Positions 18,090 through 25,880 of a stretch of DNA of 64,000 nucleotides are shown here, one piece after another. The number at the start of each line of letters is the position of its first letter. The first letter of the stretch is position 1. The stretch comes from UBA1181 sp045639525 (GTDB lineage: Bacteria > Bacteroidota > Bacteroidia > Bacteroidales > Paludibacteraceae), in contig JAZUDI010000010.1 in the NCBI GenBank assembly GCA_045639525.1, positions 1 through 64,000 of the forward strand, written 5' to 3'. The notes beneath the pieces are model-generated. The model saw nothing but the letters and a program-made list of their open reading frames with translations, did no database searches and was not told the origin of the DNA. The position numbers and the translations under genes were made by a program.

Positions 18090-18815
18090 TCAATCGAAAA
18101 TTTCGTATAGCACAGGAAGCGTCTTCAAATCGCCAAATCCCTGCAAATGAATGGCGTAGTATTCGATTATATGGTCGATAAGCGCCCTACGCTCATCTCG
18201 TGAGAAGGTGAAATAGGACAAATTACGGTAATTGATTCGACACAGTTGCTGAAGGAAACGGGCCTCCTGGTGGGCAACATACTGGGTATGATCGGGACGC
18301 ACAGCCGTGTATTCCGCCTGCCGAAAATCAAAATAGGGAGAATCCGACCAATCGTAGATATTGGGGCCAAATCCTAAAAAGGAGGCCAACCGCACCAAAA
18401 AGGCGATGTGAAAATTTGGAACGCCCCGTTCCATATTTTCCAACCGAATCACCGACTCATACAAGAAACGGAAGAGGTACTCATCCTGCTCGCTGGTCTT
18501 CAACGCATGCGAAAGCACCTCCGCCAAAAAGAAAAGAATCGTGCTTTTATATGGATCAAAAAGGGAATCGTAGAGGGGATGGAGCGGCTTGATCTCCTTG
18601 ATCACATGGAGCTCCCTGCTGTTTCGGACATCACTGTCGATCTGGACCAATGAGAGGGGCTGCAAGAGGGAGAATCCCTTCCCGCCACGCTTGCTTCCCG
18701 CCCCATACAGCAGGAAGGTGGACCTTCCCAACTCACGGGTATAAAGCGTCAGCATCGTCGCATTGTCCCTATACTTCTTATGGTTCAGCACGATGGCGTC
18801 CGTCTTGACATACAT
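18090..18815 (-). CDS. recO: DNA repair protein RecO
   Basis: 241 residues with the typical RecO N-terminal OB fold (AIVLNHKKYRDNATMLTLYTRELGRSTFLLYGAGSKR) and a helical C-terminal half ending in LQGFGDLKTLPVLYEIF. RecO loads RecA on SSB-coated DNA in the RecFOR pathway. The four zinc-finger cysteines seen in some families are absent, as in other Bacteroidota. It starts 16 nt after the end of the upstream LAS-peptidase-like gene. Confidence 0.93.
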   Translation of the reverse strand: MYVKTDAIVLNHKKYRDNATMLTLYTRELGRSTFLLYGAGSKRGGKGFSLLQPLSLVQIDSDVRNSRELHVIKEIKPLHPLYDSLFDPYKSTILFFLAEVLSHALKTSEQDEYLFRFLYESVIRLENMERGVPNFHIAFLVRLASFLGFGPNIYDWSDSPYFDFRQAEYTAVRPDHTQYVAHQEARFLQQLCRINYRNLSYFTFSRDERRALIDHIIEYYAIHLQGFGDLKTLPVLYEIFD

Positions 18816-18831
18816 AACTGTAATTCAGTGA

Positions 18832-19581
18832 TTATTGGATGACCGTAATGTGGAAACAGAACTGCCCGCTCTCCTTGATGACAAGAAGCTTCTTCTCGTT
18901 CCGCATCTCCCCTACCGTCTTGGAGAGGATGTTCTGGATATGCTTATAACTATACGCCCTGCCGTTCGAGACACGGATAAATTCCCAGTAGGAAATATCG
19001 AACGACGCACCGTAAAGGTGGCTGGTCGTATCCTTGGTGGCGTTCCGATTTCCCTTGCGGAGACGCTTTTGGCTCTCCTCGGTACGCAAACAGGAGGTGA
19101 GGTAGAGCTTGTAGGCGGGCTGCCTGCGCTCCTTGAGTTTTTGCTGGAAACGTTCACTGATCTCATTCAGCACCTTATAGGCCTCCGGCGTCAAATAGGG
19201 ATAGGAGTATTTGGCCGATTTTTTTCGGTAGCCGGTGGTATCGTTCACATAGACCAATGTGCCGCTCGCCAACAAGGAATCCTTCACCGCCAAGAAATCG
19301 GCGTTTTTACGGAAAGGCGCATTCAAGCCGACCGCCTTGCCCGCCGCCACATGCAACTTGTTGGGGTCACGGAGAAATCGGCATCGGCCTAATGTGTGCA
19401 GTTCGTCCCAATGTCTGGTCGTATGCGTCTTCTCGCCAGGTTCACTCAACGGATCGTCAGGAAAGAGGTCAACATCCGGCGACGCATTAGCGAAGAATTG
19501 GTCCATAATGGCATCGCATCCTTGGCAGATCATCAGCAAAGGAAGCAACAATAACCATATTGAATTTCTAAAATTCATCAC
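18832..19581 (-). CDS. DUF5715-type lipoprotein, LAS-like metallopeptidase fold
   Basis: 249 residues. The lipoprotein signal ends at LLPLLMICQGC. The C-terminal half carries LYLTSCLRTEESQKRLRKGN, then SHLYGASFDISYW, which fits the S-x-H-x6-D zinc motif of LAS (VanY/MepA-like) peptidases, and the late CFHITV, which fits the third zinc histidine. I therefore infer a cell-wall peptidase role. The assignment to peptidoglycan cleavage is from motif spacing only. Upstream of recO on the same strand. Confidence 0.75.
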   Translation of the reverse strand: MMNFRNSIWLLLLPLLMICQGCDAIMDQFFANASPDVDLFPDDPLSEPGEKTHTTRHWDELHTLGRCRFLRDPNKLHVAAGKAVGLNAPFRKNADFLAVKDSLLASGTLVYVNDTTGYRKKSAKYSYPYLTPEAYKVLNEISERFQQKLKERRQPAYKLYLTSCLRTEESQKRLRKGNRNATKDTTSHLYGASFDISYWEFIRVSNGRAYSYKHIQNILSKTVGEMRNEKKLLVIKESGQFCFHITVIQ

Positions 19582-19602
19582 CCGACTCTAACTGCTAACT
19601 TC

Positions 19603-20721
19603 TCAAATCTCTTTTGAATAACAACGACGTCTGATATAAGGAGTCTGATCATAATTGCGCCAAATACGGACCGCATTGACATTGCTCTCCAACTGCGGAT
19701 TGGTGATCGCGTACTTGAAGCCCGCGTCTATATAGGCTTGTGTCAACTTCGTGTAATACAAGGCGTGGATTCCCCGGTTCTGCCACTCCGGCAAGACACC
19801 GTTGAGGTAGAGGTCGATCGTCTCCCGCTGGCGCAAAGCCTTGAGGATGTGGACAAATCCGAACGGCAAAACCTTTCCCTTCGCCTTTTGGAATCCCTTC
19901 GACAACGAAGGCATGCTGACACCAAAGCCCACCACATCGTCGTGCTCGTCCAGAACGAAACAGACGAACTTTGGGTCGATGAAGGAGAAATAGGTGCTGA
20001 TCAACGATTCGATCTCCTTCTCGGAGAGTTCGGCATAACCATATAGGTTCTTGAACGCTTCGTTCAGGGTACGGAACATTGACTTTCCATATTTCAAGAC
20101 ATCCTTCTTCTTGTCGAATATCACCGCCCTCACATTGTACCTTCTGGCCAACCCTTCGCTGACGGCCTTCACCTTCTCCGGCACATCGGTAATCCTAATG
20201 ATATATTGCAGCCAATCCTCGTCTTTATGGAAGCCCAACTCCTCCAACATGGTCGGATAGTAGGGGTGGTTGTAGATATTGGCTATGGTAGGGAGTTTGT
20301 CGAATCCCTCGACAAGCAATCCCTCCTTGTCCATATCATTGAATCCGAGAGGACCCTGGATGATGGTCATACCTCGCTGACGTCCCCACTCGATCACCTG
20401 ATCGATAAGCGCGCGGAGCACCTCTATGTCCTCTATGAACTCCAACCATCCGAAACGAACCTTGCCGCCCCACTTTTCGTTGGCCACCTTGTTGATGATA
20501 GCCGCCACACGTCCGGCCAGCTTGCCATCCTTATAGGCCAACCAATAATCGGCCTCACAATGGTCGAACGCCGGATTTTTATCCTTGCGCAAGACATTCA
20601 TCTCATCAAACTCCAAAGGGGGAACCCAATATGCGTTTCCTTTATATAATTCGTACGGGAATCTGATGAATGCCTTCAAATCCCTTTTTGAATCAACTCT
20701 CTTTAATTCTATATTTGCCAT
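19603..20721 (-). CDS. GNAT-type N-acetyltransferase-like protein
   Basis: 372 residues, start chosen at 20721 (MANIELKRVDSKRDLKAFIRF) rather than 20754 because the extension is hydrophobic and unlike the family. N-terminal IRFPYELYKGNAYWVPPL and LAGRVAAIINKVANE fit the long Bacteroidota acetyltransferase-like family. C-terminal VLPEWQNRGIHALYYTKLTQAYIDAGFKYAITNPQLESN is the acetyl-CoA-binding GNAT fold. The substrate is unknown. Transcribed towards the LAS-type peptidase and recO. Confidence 0.8.
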   Translation of the reverse strand: MANIELKRVDSKRDLKAFIRFPYELYKGNAYWVPPLEFDEMNVLRKDKNPAFDHCEADYWLAYKDGKLAGRVAAIINKVANEKWGGKVRFGWLEFIEDIEVLRALIDQVIEWGRQRGMTIIQGPLGFNDMDKEGLLVEGFDKLPTIANIYNHPYYPTMLEELGFHKDEDWLQYIIRITDVPEKVKAVSEGLARRYNVRAVIFDKKKDVLKYGKSMFRTLNEAFKNLYGYAELSEKEIESLISTYFSFIDPKFVCFVLDEHDDVVGFGVSMPSLSKGFQKAKGKVLPFGFVHILKALRQRETIDLYLNGVLPEWQNRGIHALYYTKLTQAYIDAGFKYAITNPQLESNVNAVRIWRNYDQTPYIRRRCYSKEI

Positions 20722-20846
20722 ACAGTGCACTAAAACTATCGCACAAAAATACAATTCTTAATTGACTTTGCCGAACTATCGTTTCTTAAATCTTATTTCT
20801 TCACTAAAAAATTGGTTTTAAGATTTTTTTAATCAGTGAAAATGAG

Positions 20847-20854
20847 TATATTTG
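20847..20854 (+). promoter_or_regulatory. -7 box of the HU gene promoter
   Basis: TATATTTG matches the Bacteroidota TAnnTTTG -7 consensus, about 45 nt before the HU start. No convincing TTTG lies at the right distance upstream, so only the -7 box is claimed. Confidence 0.5.
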
Positions 20855-20905
20855 CACCCCGAAATTAATAGAAAAGTAAGTTATTATAAACAAAGTATTT
20901 TTGAG

Positions 20906-21208
20906 ATGACTAAAGCAGATATCGTCAACGAAATTTCAAGGACGACAGGAATAGAGAGAGAAGATGTTTTGAAAGTGGTAGAGTCTTTCATGCGTGAAGT
21001 GAAGAGATCTTTGTCAAAGAGCGAGGACGTTTACTTGAGAGGATTCGGTTCCTTCATCGTTAAGGCAAGAGCTGAGAAGACTGCCCGCAACATTTCAAAG
21101 AAGACTTCAATTATCATCCCAGCGCACAATATCCCAGCGTTCAAGCCAGCGAAGACCTTCATGAACGACGTGAAGAAGACAACAGTGAAGGACGCTAAGA
21201 AGAAATAA
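20906..21208 (+). CDS. HU-family DNA-binding protein
   Basis: 100 residues. Start at 20906 (MTKADIVNEISRTTGIERED), the standard HU/IHF opening; the longer frame from 20852 adds a non-family extension. The arm region reads RGFGSFIVKARAEKTARNI and PAHNIPAFKPAKTF, as in HU. It bends and compacts DNA. Followed at 37 nt by the small basic ribosomal-type gene, on the same strand. Confidence 0.95.
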   Translation: MTKADIVNEISRTTGIEREDVLKVVESFMREVKRSLSKSEDVYLRGFGSFIVKARAEKTARNISKKTSIIIPAHNIPAFKPAKTFMNDVKKTTVKDAKKK

Positions 21209-21244
21209 TTTTTTATATATTAGTAATCTTAAATTTTAACAACT

Positions 21245-21334
21245 ATGCCAAGCGGAAAGAAGAGAAAAAGACATAAAATGTCTACTCACAAACGCAAGAA
21301 GAGACTGAAGAAGAATCGTCATAAGAAGAAGTAA
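21245..21334 (+). CDS. small basic ribosomal-type protein (AURKAIP1/COX24 domain)
   Basis: 29 residues, extremely basic: starts MPSGKKRKRHKMSTHKRKK and ends NRHKKK. This is the short mS38/COX24-like protein annotated widely in Bacteroidota and located just upstream of RNase G. It probably binds rRNA in the small subunit. It has its own AUG, and a terminator follows before rng. Confidence 0.88.
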   Translation: MPSGKKRKRHKMSTHKRKKRLKKNRHKKK

Positions 21335-21360
21335 CAGTCTTAGTTGCGAAAAGAAAACGA

Positions 21361-21400
21361 AAGAACAAACTCGAGGTCATGCTTGGGTTTGTTCTTTTTT
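21361..21400 (+). terminator. rho-independent terminator after the small basic gene
   Basis: AAGAACAAAC pairs with the complementary GTTTGTTCTT across a short interrupted loop and is followed by a T run. It ends the HU/COX24-like transcript only 20 nt before the rng start, so rng may depend on read-through or an internal promoter. Confidence 0.8.
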
Positions 21401-21420
21401 ATGTAACAAAATTTTTAATT

Positions 21421-23025
21421 ATGAATAGCGAATTAGTTATTGACGTTCAAGCATCGGAAATATCCATCGCCCAACTCGACGACAAAAAGTTGGTGGAGGT
21501 GAACAAGGATAAGCGCGATAGCAAATTCTCCGTCGGCGACATATACCTCGCCAAGGTGAAGAAGCTGATGCCAGGGCTCAATGCGGCATTCGTTGACGTA
21601 GGCTACGAGAAGGGAGCATTCCTCCACTACCAAGACCTTGGGCCACACTTCCTGACGCTCAATTCGTTCATGAAGGACGCCCTCAGCGGAAAGAAAAAGG
21701 GACTCACCCTCTCTCGTTACCAAATTCAAAAGGAGATCCAAAAGGGCGGACAGATCACCGACTTGCTCCAGACCGGACAAGAGGTGCTCGTACAGATCGC
21801 CAAAGAACCGATCTCCACAAAAGGTCCAAGACTTACAGCGGAAATCTCCATCGCCGGTCGTTTCTTGGTCTTGATTCCGGGTGCGGACAAGGTATTTGTC
21901 TCCCAAAAGATCAAATCCAACGAGGAGCGCAACCGCATCAAACAGATTGTCAGAAGCGTTAAACCTAAAAACTTCGGCGTCATCGTACGTACCGTAGCGG
22001 AGGGAAAGAGCGTGGAGGATGTCAGCGCCGAAATCCAAATGTTGGTCGGCCGCTGGGAAGCTGGAGTCAAGAAGATGAGCGGCGAAGGCAAATTGCCGAA
22101 ACTGATCCATGAGGAGTTGGGCCGTACCGTCTCCATCCTCAGAGACATCTTTAATCCTTCATTCGAGAGCATCCACGTAAACGATAAAACCGTTTACAAC
22201 GAGGTGCTTGAATATGTGGGCGAGATCGCACCGGAGAAGAAGGGAATTGTCAAACTATACAATAACGACACCCCTATTTTCGACCATTTCGGTGTAACCA
22301 AGCAATTGAAATCGCTCTTCGGCAGAATAGTCTCTTTCAAGAACGGAGCCTATCTCTACATCGAAAAGACAGAGGCGATGCACGTCGTGGATGTCAACAG
22401 CGGTAACAAGTCCAAAGCGGGCAATGACCAAGAGGCCAACGCCATCGAGGTAAACCTCGCCGCAGCCGACGAATTGGCAAGACAATTGCGTTTGAGAGAC
22501 CTTGGAGGCATCATCGTAGTCGATTTCATCGATATGCTCAAGGCGGAGAACCGCCAGGCCCTCTACGAACGAATGAAGGCAAACATGGCAAACGACCGCG
22601 CAAGACACAACATCTTGCAACTCAGCAAGTTCGGTCTGATGCAAATCACACGTCAACGGGTGCGTCCTGAGATGCACATCAACACAGAGGAGGTTTGTCC
22701 GACGTGTATGGGCAAAGGTGTTGCCCAACCATCCATCTTATTCGTCGACACATTGGAGAGTAAGATCGATTATTTAGTGAATGTCTTGGAAATCAAGAAG
22801 TTCAAACTTTATGTCCACCCTTATGTGGCGGCTTATATCAACAAAGGCTTCCCATTCTTCACCCTGAAATCGAAGTGGAGTCGCAAATACCATTGTTCAT
22901 TTAAGCTGGTAGAGTCACAAAATTTCCCGTTCCTTCAATATAAATTCTATGATGAAAAAGGCAACGAGGTGGACTTGACAGAGGAGTCTGAAACGATGCG
23001 TGAGGTCGAGGACGACGAGGATTGA
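21421..23025 (+). CDS. rng: Rne/Rng family ribonuclease G
   Basis: 534 residues. Start at 21421 (MNSELVIDVQASEISIA), the family start; the longer frame runs through the terminator. Order: S1 RNA-binding domain (AFVDVGYEKGAFLH near residues 55-70), RNase H-like catalytic domain with metal-binding aspartates in HVVDVNSGN and IIVVDFIDM, and the zinc-link CPTCMGKG. It processes and degrades RNA, for example 5-prime 16S rRNA ends. Its terminator (23062-23096) recurs twice downstream in the accessory island. Confidence 0.95.
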   Translation: MNSELVIDVQASEISIAQLDDKKLVEVNKDKRDSKFSVGDIYLAKVKKLMPGLNAAFVDVGYEKGAFLHYQDLGPHFLTLNSFMKDALSGKKKGLTLSRYQIQKEIQKGGQITDLLQTGQEVLVQIAKEPISTKGPRLTAEISIAGRFLVLIPGADKVFVSQKIKSNEERNRIKQIVRSVKPKNFGVIVRTVAEGKSVEDVSAEIQMLVGRWEAGVKKMSGEGKLPKLIHEELGRTVSILRDIFNPSFESIHVNDKTVYNEVLEYVGEIAPEKKGIVKLYNNDTPIFDHFGVTKQLKSLFGRIVSFKNGAYLYIEKTEAMHVVDVNSGNKSKAGNDQEANAIEVNLAAADELARQLRLRDLGGIIVVDFIDMLKAENRQALYERMKANMANDRARHNILQLSKFGLMQITRQRVRPEMHINTEEVCPTCMGKGVAQPSILFVDTLESKIDYLVNVLEIKKFKLYVHPYVAAYINKGFPFFTLKSKWSRKYHCSFKLVESQNFPFLQYKFYDEKGNEVDLTEESETMREVEDDED

Positions 23026-23030
23026 TCCTT

Positions 23031-23099
23031 AACCCCCTATCGCAGCTCTACAGAAAACATCGGGCGGTGAATCGAATGGTTCGCCGCCCTTTTTTATTG
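23031..23099 (+). repeat. terminator-containing direct repeat, copy 1 (after rng)
   Basis: About 69 bp that recur at 26977-27039 and 28509-28572. It contains a hairpin with arms GGGCGGTGAA (23062-23071) and TTCGCCGCCC (23080-23089) followed by a T run, so it works as the rng terminator. Copies differ by a few bases. Confidence 0.9.
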
Positions 23100-23113
23100 G
23101 GCCAGGAAAGAAC

Positions 23114-23224
23114 TGCACGGTCTATTGTGCAACATTTAACATATTTTGCATACTCCAATGTGCAGTTTTTTAAAGAAATTGCACACTGCATCGTGCAATT
23201 GACTATATTTGCATATTAAATCAA
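23114..23224 (+). promoter_or_regulatory. 33-bp-period repeat array with dyads, upstream of ATPase 1
   Basis: Three units start at 23126, 23159 and 23192, exactly 33 bp apart. The junctions form 18-bp dyads of the form TGCAC-N8-GTGCA at 23114-23131, 23147-23164 (one base off) and 23180-23197. The last unit contains TATATTTG (23204-23211), a good -7 box, with TTG 22 nt upstream. The array therefore overlaps the promoter of the ATPase gene and looks like a multi-site operator. Confidence 0.8.
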
Positions 23225-23227
23225 AGG

Positions 23228-24412
23228 ATGGATATGAACAGACTCATTGAAACATATAGACTTTTATTAAACAGAGTAAACACTGATTTTGTACGTTATC
23301 TTCACGATAAGATCAATTGGGAGAATCGATTGGTCTCAATATTGGGCGCCAGAGGAACAGGGAAAACCACGTTGCTTCTTCAACACATAAAGATGTGCGA
23401 CGATCATGCGACCTCGCTCTATGTAACTGCGGATGATTTCTACTTCACCACACATAGACTCTTTGATCTTGCAAAAGAGTTTTACCAAAGTGGCGGCAAG
23501 AAACTGTACATCGACGAGATACACAAATACAATGGATGGTCTTCAGAGATTAAGAACATTTACGATCTTTTGCCAGATCTTCGCATTGTCTATACAGGTT
23601 CATCCATTTTAGATTTGGAACAAGGCGGAGCTGATTTAAGCAGGAGAAAAGTAGAGTATCATCTGAAGGGCCTCTCCTTCCGAGAATACCTCAACATTAC
23701 CCTGCACGAGAACCTTCCCTCGTATTCGCTGGAAGATGTATTAGCGGGGAAAGTTGCTTTCCCTTATGTGGAACATCGTCCACTGGCACTTTTCAAACAA
23801 TACTTAAAGGTCGGATATTATCCCTATTTCATAGAATCGGACGACTATAGCCTTCGACTCAGAAGTGTTTTAAAGCAAGTAGTAGAGTTCGATATTCCAT
23901 CGTTCGCGAAAATGAATATCACATCTAGCGCAAAACTCAAAAAATTGCTCTATGTCATAGCACAGAGTGTTCCTTTCAAACCCAACTTCTCCGTTTTGGA
24001 AAGAGAACTGGGTATCTCCAGAAATATATTGCCTGATTATCTAACGTACTTAGAAAAAGCACAACTTATCACAATGATACGGGAGAAGGCAACCGGAATA
24101 AAAATTTTGCAAAAAATAGACAAGATATACTTGAACAACCCCAATCTATTTTATGTTCTTGCGGATGGAGAGCCAAACATTGGAACCATTCGGGAAAATA
24201 TTTTTATTCAATTTCTACAAGATTTATACCCCATCGTCTCCTCTTCGACGCAAGCGGATTTCGAGGTAAACGATTACACATTTGAAGTGGGAGGGAAGAA
24301 TAAAACCACCCATCAAATCAAGGAGATAGGGAACTCTTATCTTGTCAAAGATGACATCGAATATGCCACTTCACGTGAGATTCCACTCTGGATGTTCGGA
24401 TTTCTCTATTGA
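23228..24412 (+). CDS. AAA+ ATPase of the DUF4143-like superfamily (ATPase 1)
   Basis: 394 residues. Walker A GARGTGKTT with Lys46; Walker B KLYIDEIHKY; sensor-like YTGSSILDLE. The middle (ELGISRNILPDYLTYLEKAQLI) is a winged-helix-like segment as in DUF4143 proteins. The C-terminus (QADFEVNDYTFEVGGKNK) resembles the PD-(D/E)XK-type end but with EVG in place of ExK, so a nuclease site is probably inactive. The start is 3 nt after the repeat array, and the predicted leader is about 10 nt, close to leaderless. Function in this family is not established; it is the first gene of the accessory island. Confidence 0.85.
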   Translation: MDMNRLIETYRLLLNRVNTDFVRYLHDKINWENRLVSILGARGTGKTTLLLQHIKMCDDHATSLYVTADDFYFTTHRLFDLAKEFYQSGGKKLYIDEIHKYNGWSSEIKNIYDLLPDLRIVYTGSSILDLEQGGADLSRRKVEYHLKGLSFREYLNITLHENLPSYSLEDVLAGKVAFPYVEHRPLALFKQYLKVGYYPYFIESDDYSLRLRSVLKQVVEFDIPSFAKMNITSSAKLKKLLYVIAQSVPFKPNFSVLERELGISRNILPDYLTYLEKAQLITMIREKATGIKILQKIDKIYLNNPNLFYVLADGEPNIGTIRENIFIQFLQDLYPIVSSSTQADFEVNDYTFEVGGKNKTTHQIKEIGNSYLVKDDIEYATSREIPLWMFGFLY

Positions 24413-24796
24413 GAGAATTAAACACGCCCTATTTGCACATTACAATTATTCTCCCTAACTTGCGGAAAATAAAACATTAAACTAAAAGAATTGTAACAAA
24501 AGAGAACGATTTAAATTAACATATTATAAATTAAAGCATTAGCTATTATTCTTGTCCAAATCAAAAGCCTGCAAACTGATGATTTAGCATTATCGGATAA
24601 ACGCTAATCCACGGGAAGCCATGCGCTCTCGTATCACGTACAGTTGAGTTAATGCTCATACCGATTAGGTGTGGGCTGAACTATGTACGTGAGCGGGGTT
24701 CTTGCAGGCTCCCCGTGGACAAGATAGAGAGGTCTGCACCTTTCTTTTAGCCGATAGTGAAGATTGATAGTGTGATGTGAATAACGCTATCAATCT
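24413..24796 (+). other. intergenic region between ATPase 1 and the methyltransferase
   Basis: 384 bp without a gene. The first about 135 bp are AT-rich with nothing recognised. 24551-24750 is highly structured and annotated separately as a candidate RNA. The rest leads into the methyltransferase start. Confidence 0.8.
24551..24750 (+). ncRNA. candidate structured RNA upstream of the methyltransferase gene
   Basis: Long perfect complementarities nest here: 24551-24557 with 24717-24723 (7 bp), 24566-24574 with 24702-24710 (9 bp), and 24634-24642 with 24684-24692 (9 bp). A further 8-bp pairing, 24608-24615 with 24712-24719, crosses the second stem (pseudoknot) and competes with the first (switch). 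Small hairpins lie at 24584-24607 and 24645-24658. A weak GGT-ctgc-ACC hairpin and a T-rich stretch follow at 24731-24750. I recognise no Rfam class. It could be a free RNA or the leader of the methyltransferase mRNA. Confidence 0.5.
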
Positions 24797-25876
24797 ATGG
24801 CAGGAAATAAAAACCTTCATGCGGCGAACAAAGCCAAACAGGATGAGTTCTACACGCAACTATCCGACATTGCCAACGAGTTAAAACACTACAAACAGCA
24901 CTTTGCAGGAAAGACAGTGTTTTGTAACTGCGACGACCCTTACGAAAGCAACTTTTTCAAATACTTCGCCCTCAATTTCAATGTTTTGGGACTGAAAAAA
25001 CTGATTGCCACCTGCTACGACGGTTCGCCCGTGGCTGCAACACAAATGCTCCTTTTTGAACCCGACGAACCCTACGGCAAGCAAGAAAAAACACGCGTAC
25101 CACACAAAATAGTAATCACCGAAGTACGCGATGTGAACGGAGATGGAGCAACTGATCTTGCCGATGTGGAGTGGCTAATCAAGAACGACAAAAATGTACT
25201 TACAACCCTACAAGGCAATGGCGATTTCCGCTCTAAAGAGTGTGTCGAATTGCTAAAAGAAGCCGATATTGTGGTTACAAATCCGCCTTTCTCGTTATTT
25301 CGAGAATATGTGGCGCAGTTAATAGAGCATAATAAGAAATTCCTTATTATCGGTAATCAGAATACAATTCAGACAAAAGAAATATTTCCACTGTTTAAGG
25401 AAAACAAAATGTGGCTTGGATTTGGTTTTAAGGGAGGAGCAGGGCATTTTTATAGTGTTTATGAAGATACGGCATCGGCCGGTGATCATCGTGAGGGTAT
25501 GATTCGAGTTTCAGGTGTCAATTGGTTTACTAATCTTTCACACGATAAAAGAATTGAGCATCTTGACTTATATAAAACATATTCTCCTGAAGAGTATCCC
25601 AAATACGACAACTACGATGCAATTAACATAGATAAAACAGCTGATATACCTGTTAATTACGATGGTATAATGGGTGTACCTATTACTTTTTTAGATAAGT
25701 ATTGTCCAGAACAATTTGAAATAATATGGCAAGCTACAGGAAACACACGGGCATGTGCTCCTAAAGAGATATTACAGGAATTGAACTATAAAAAGCACCC
25801 AGAAGATAGAGGAGGATGTCCTGTAATTAATGGGAAAAGACTATATGGGAGGATTTTAATCCGTAAAAAACAATAA
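24797..25876 (+). CDS. EcoRI-family adenine-specific DNA methyltransferase
   Basis: 359 residues. The family opening (NLHAANKAKQDEFYTQLSDIANELKHY) and the catalytic motif IV NPPF at residues 162-165 identify an N6-adenine methyltransferase of the M.EcoRI type. The segment VFCNCDDPYESNFFKYFA is typical of this family (PF13651). No EcoRI-type endonuclease is present; instead, a DUF262-HNH gene follows at 4 nt. The pair may form a modification/restriction unit. AT-richer than neighbouring core genes. Confidence 0.9.
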   Translation: MAGNKNLHAANKAKQDEFYTQLSDIANELKHYKQHFAGKTVFCNCDDPYESNFFKYFALNFNVLGLKKLIATCYDGSPVAATQMLLFEPDEPYGKQEKTRVPHKIVITEVRDVNGDGATDLADVEWLIKNDKNVLTTLQGNGDFRSKECVELLKEADIVVTNPPFSLFREYVAQLIEHNKKFLIIGNQNTIQTKEIFPLFKENKMWLGFGFKGGAGHFYSVYEDTASAGDHREGMIRVSGVNWFTNLSHDKRIEHLDLYKTYSPEEYPKYDNYDAINIDKTADIPVNYDGIMGVPITFLDKYCPEQFEIIWQATGNTRACAPKEILQELNYKKHPEDRGGCPVINGKRLYGRILIRKKQ

Positions 25877-25880
25877 AACC

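Noticed and set aside
24551..24750. Structured leader as a group II intron, retron, HEARO/OMEGA RNA or tmRNA
   Set aside because: No domain V-like AGC...GTT helix that folds, no reverse transcriptase, no IscB/TnpB (RuvC) gene, and no tmRNA ends. The HNH gene here is the DUF262 type, not the HEARO-associated type.
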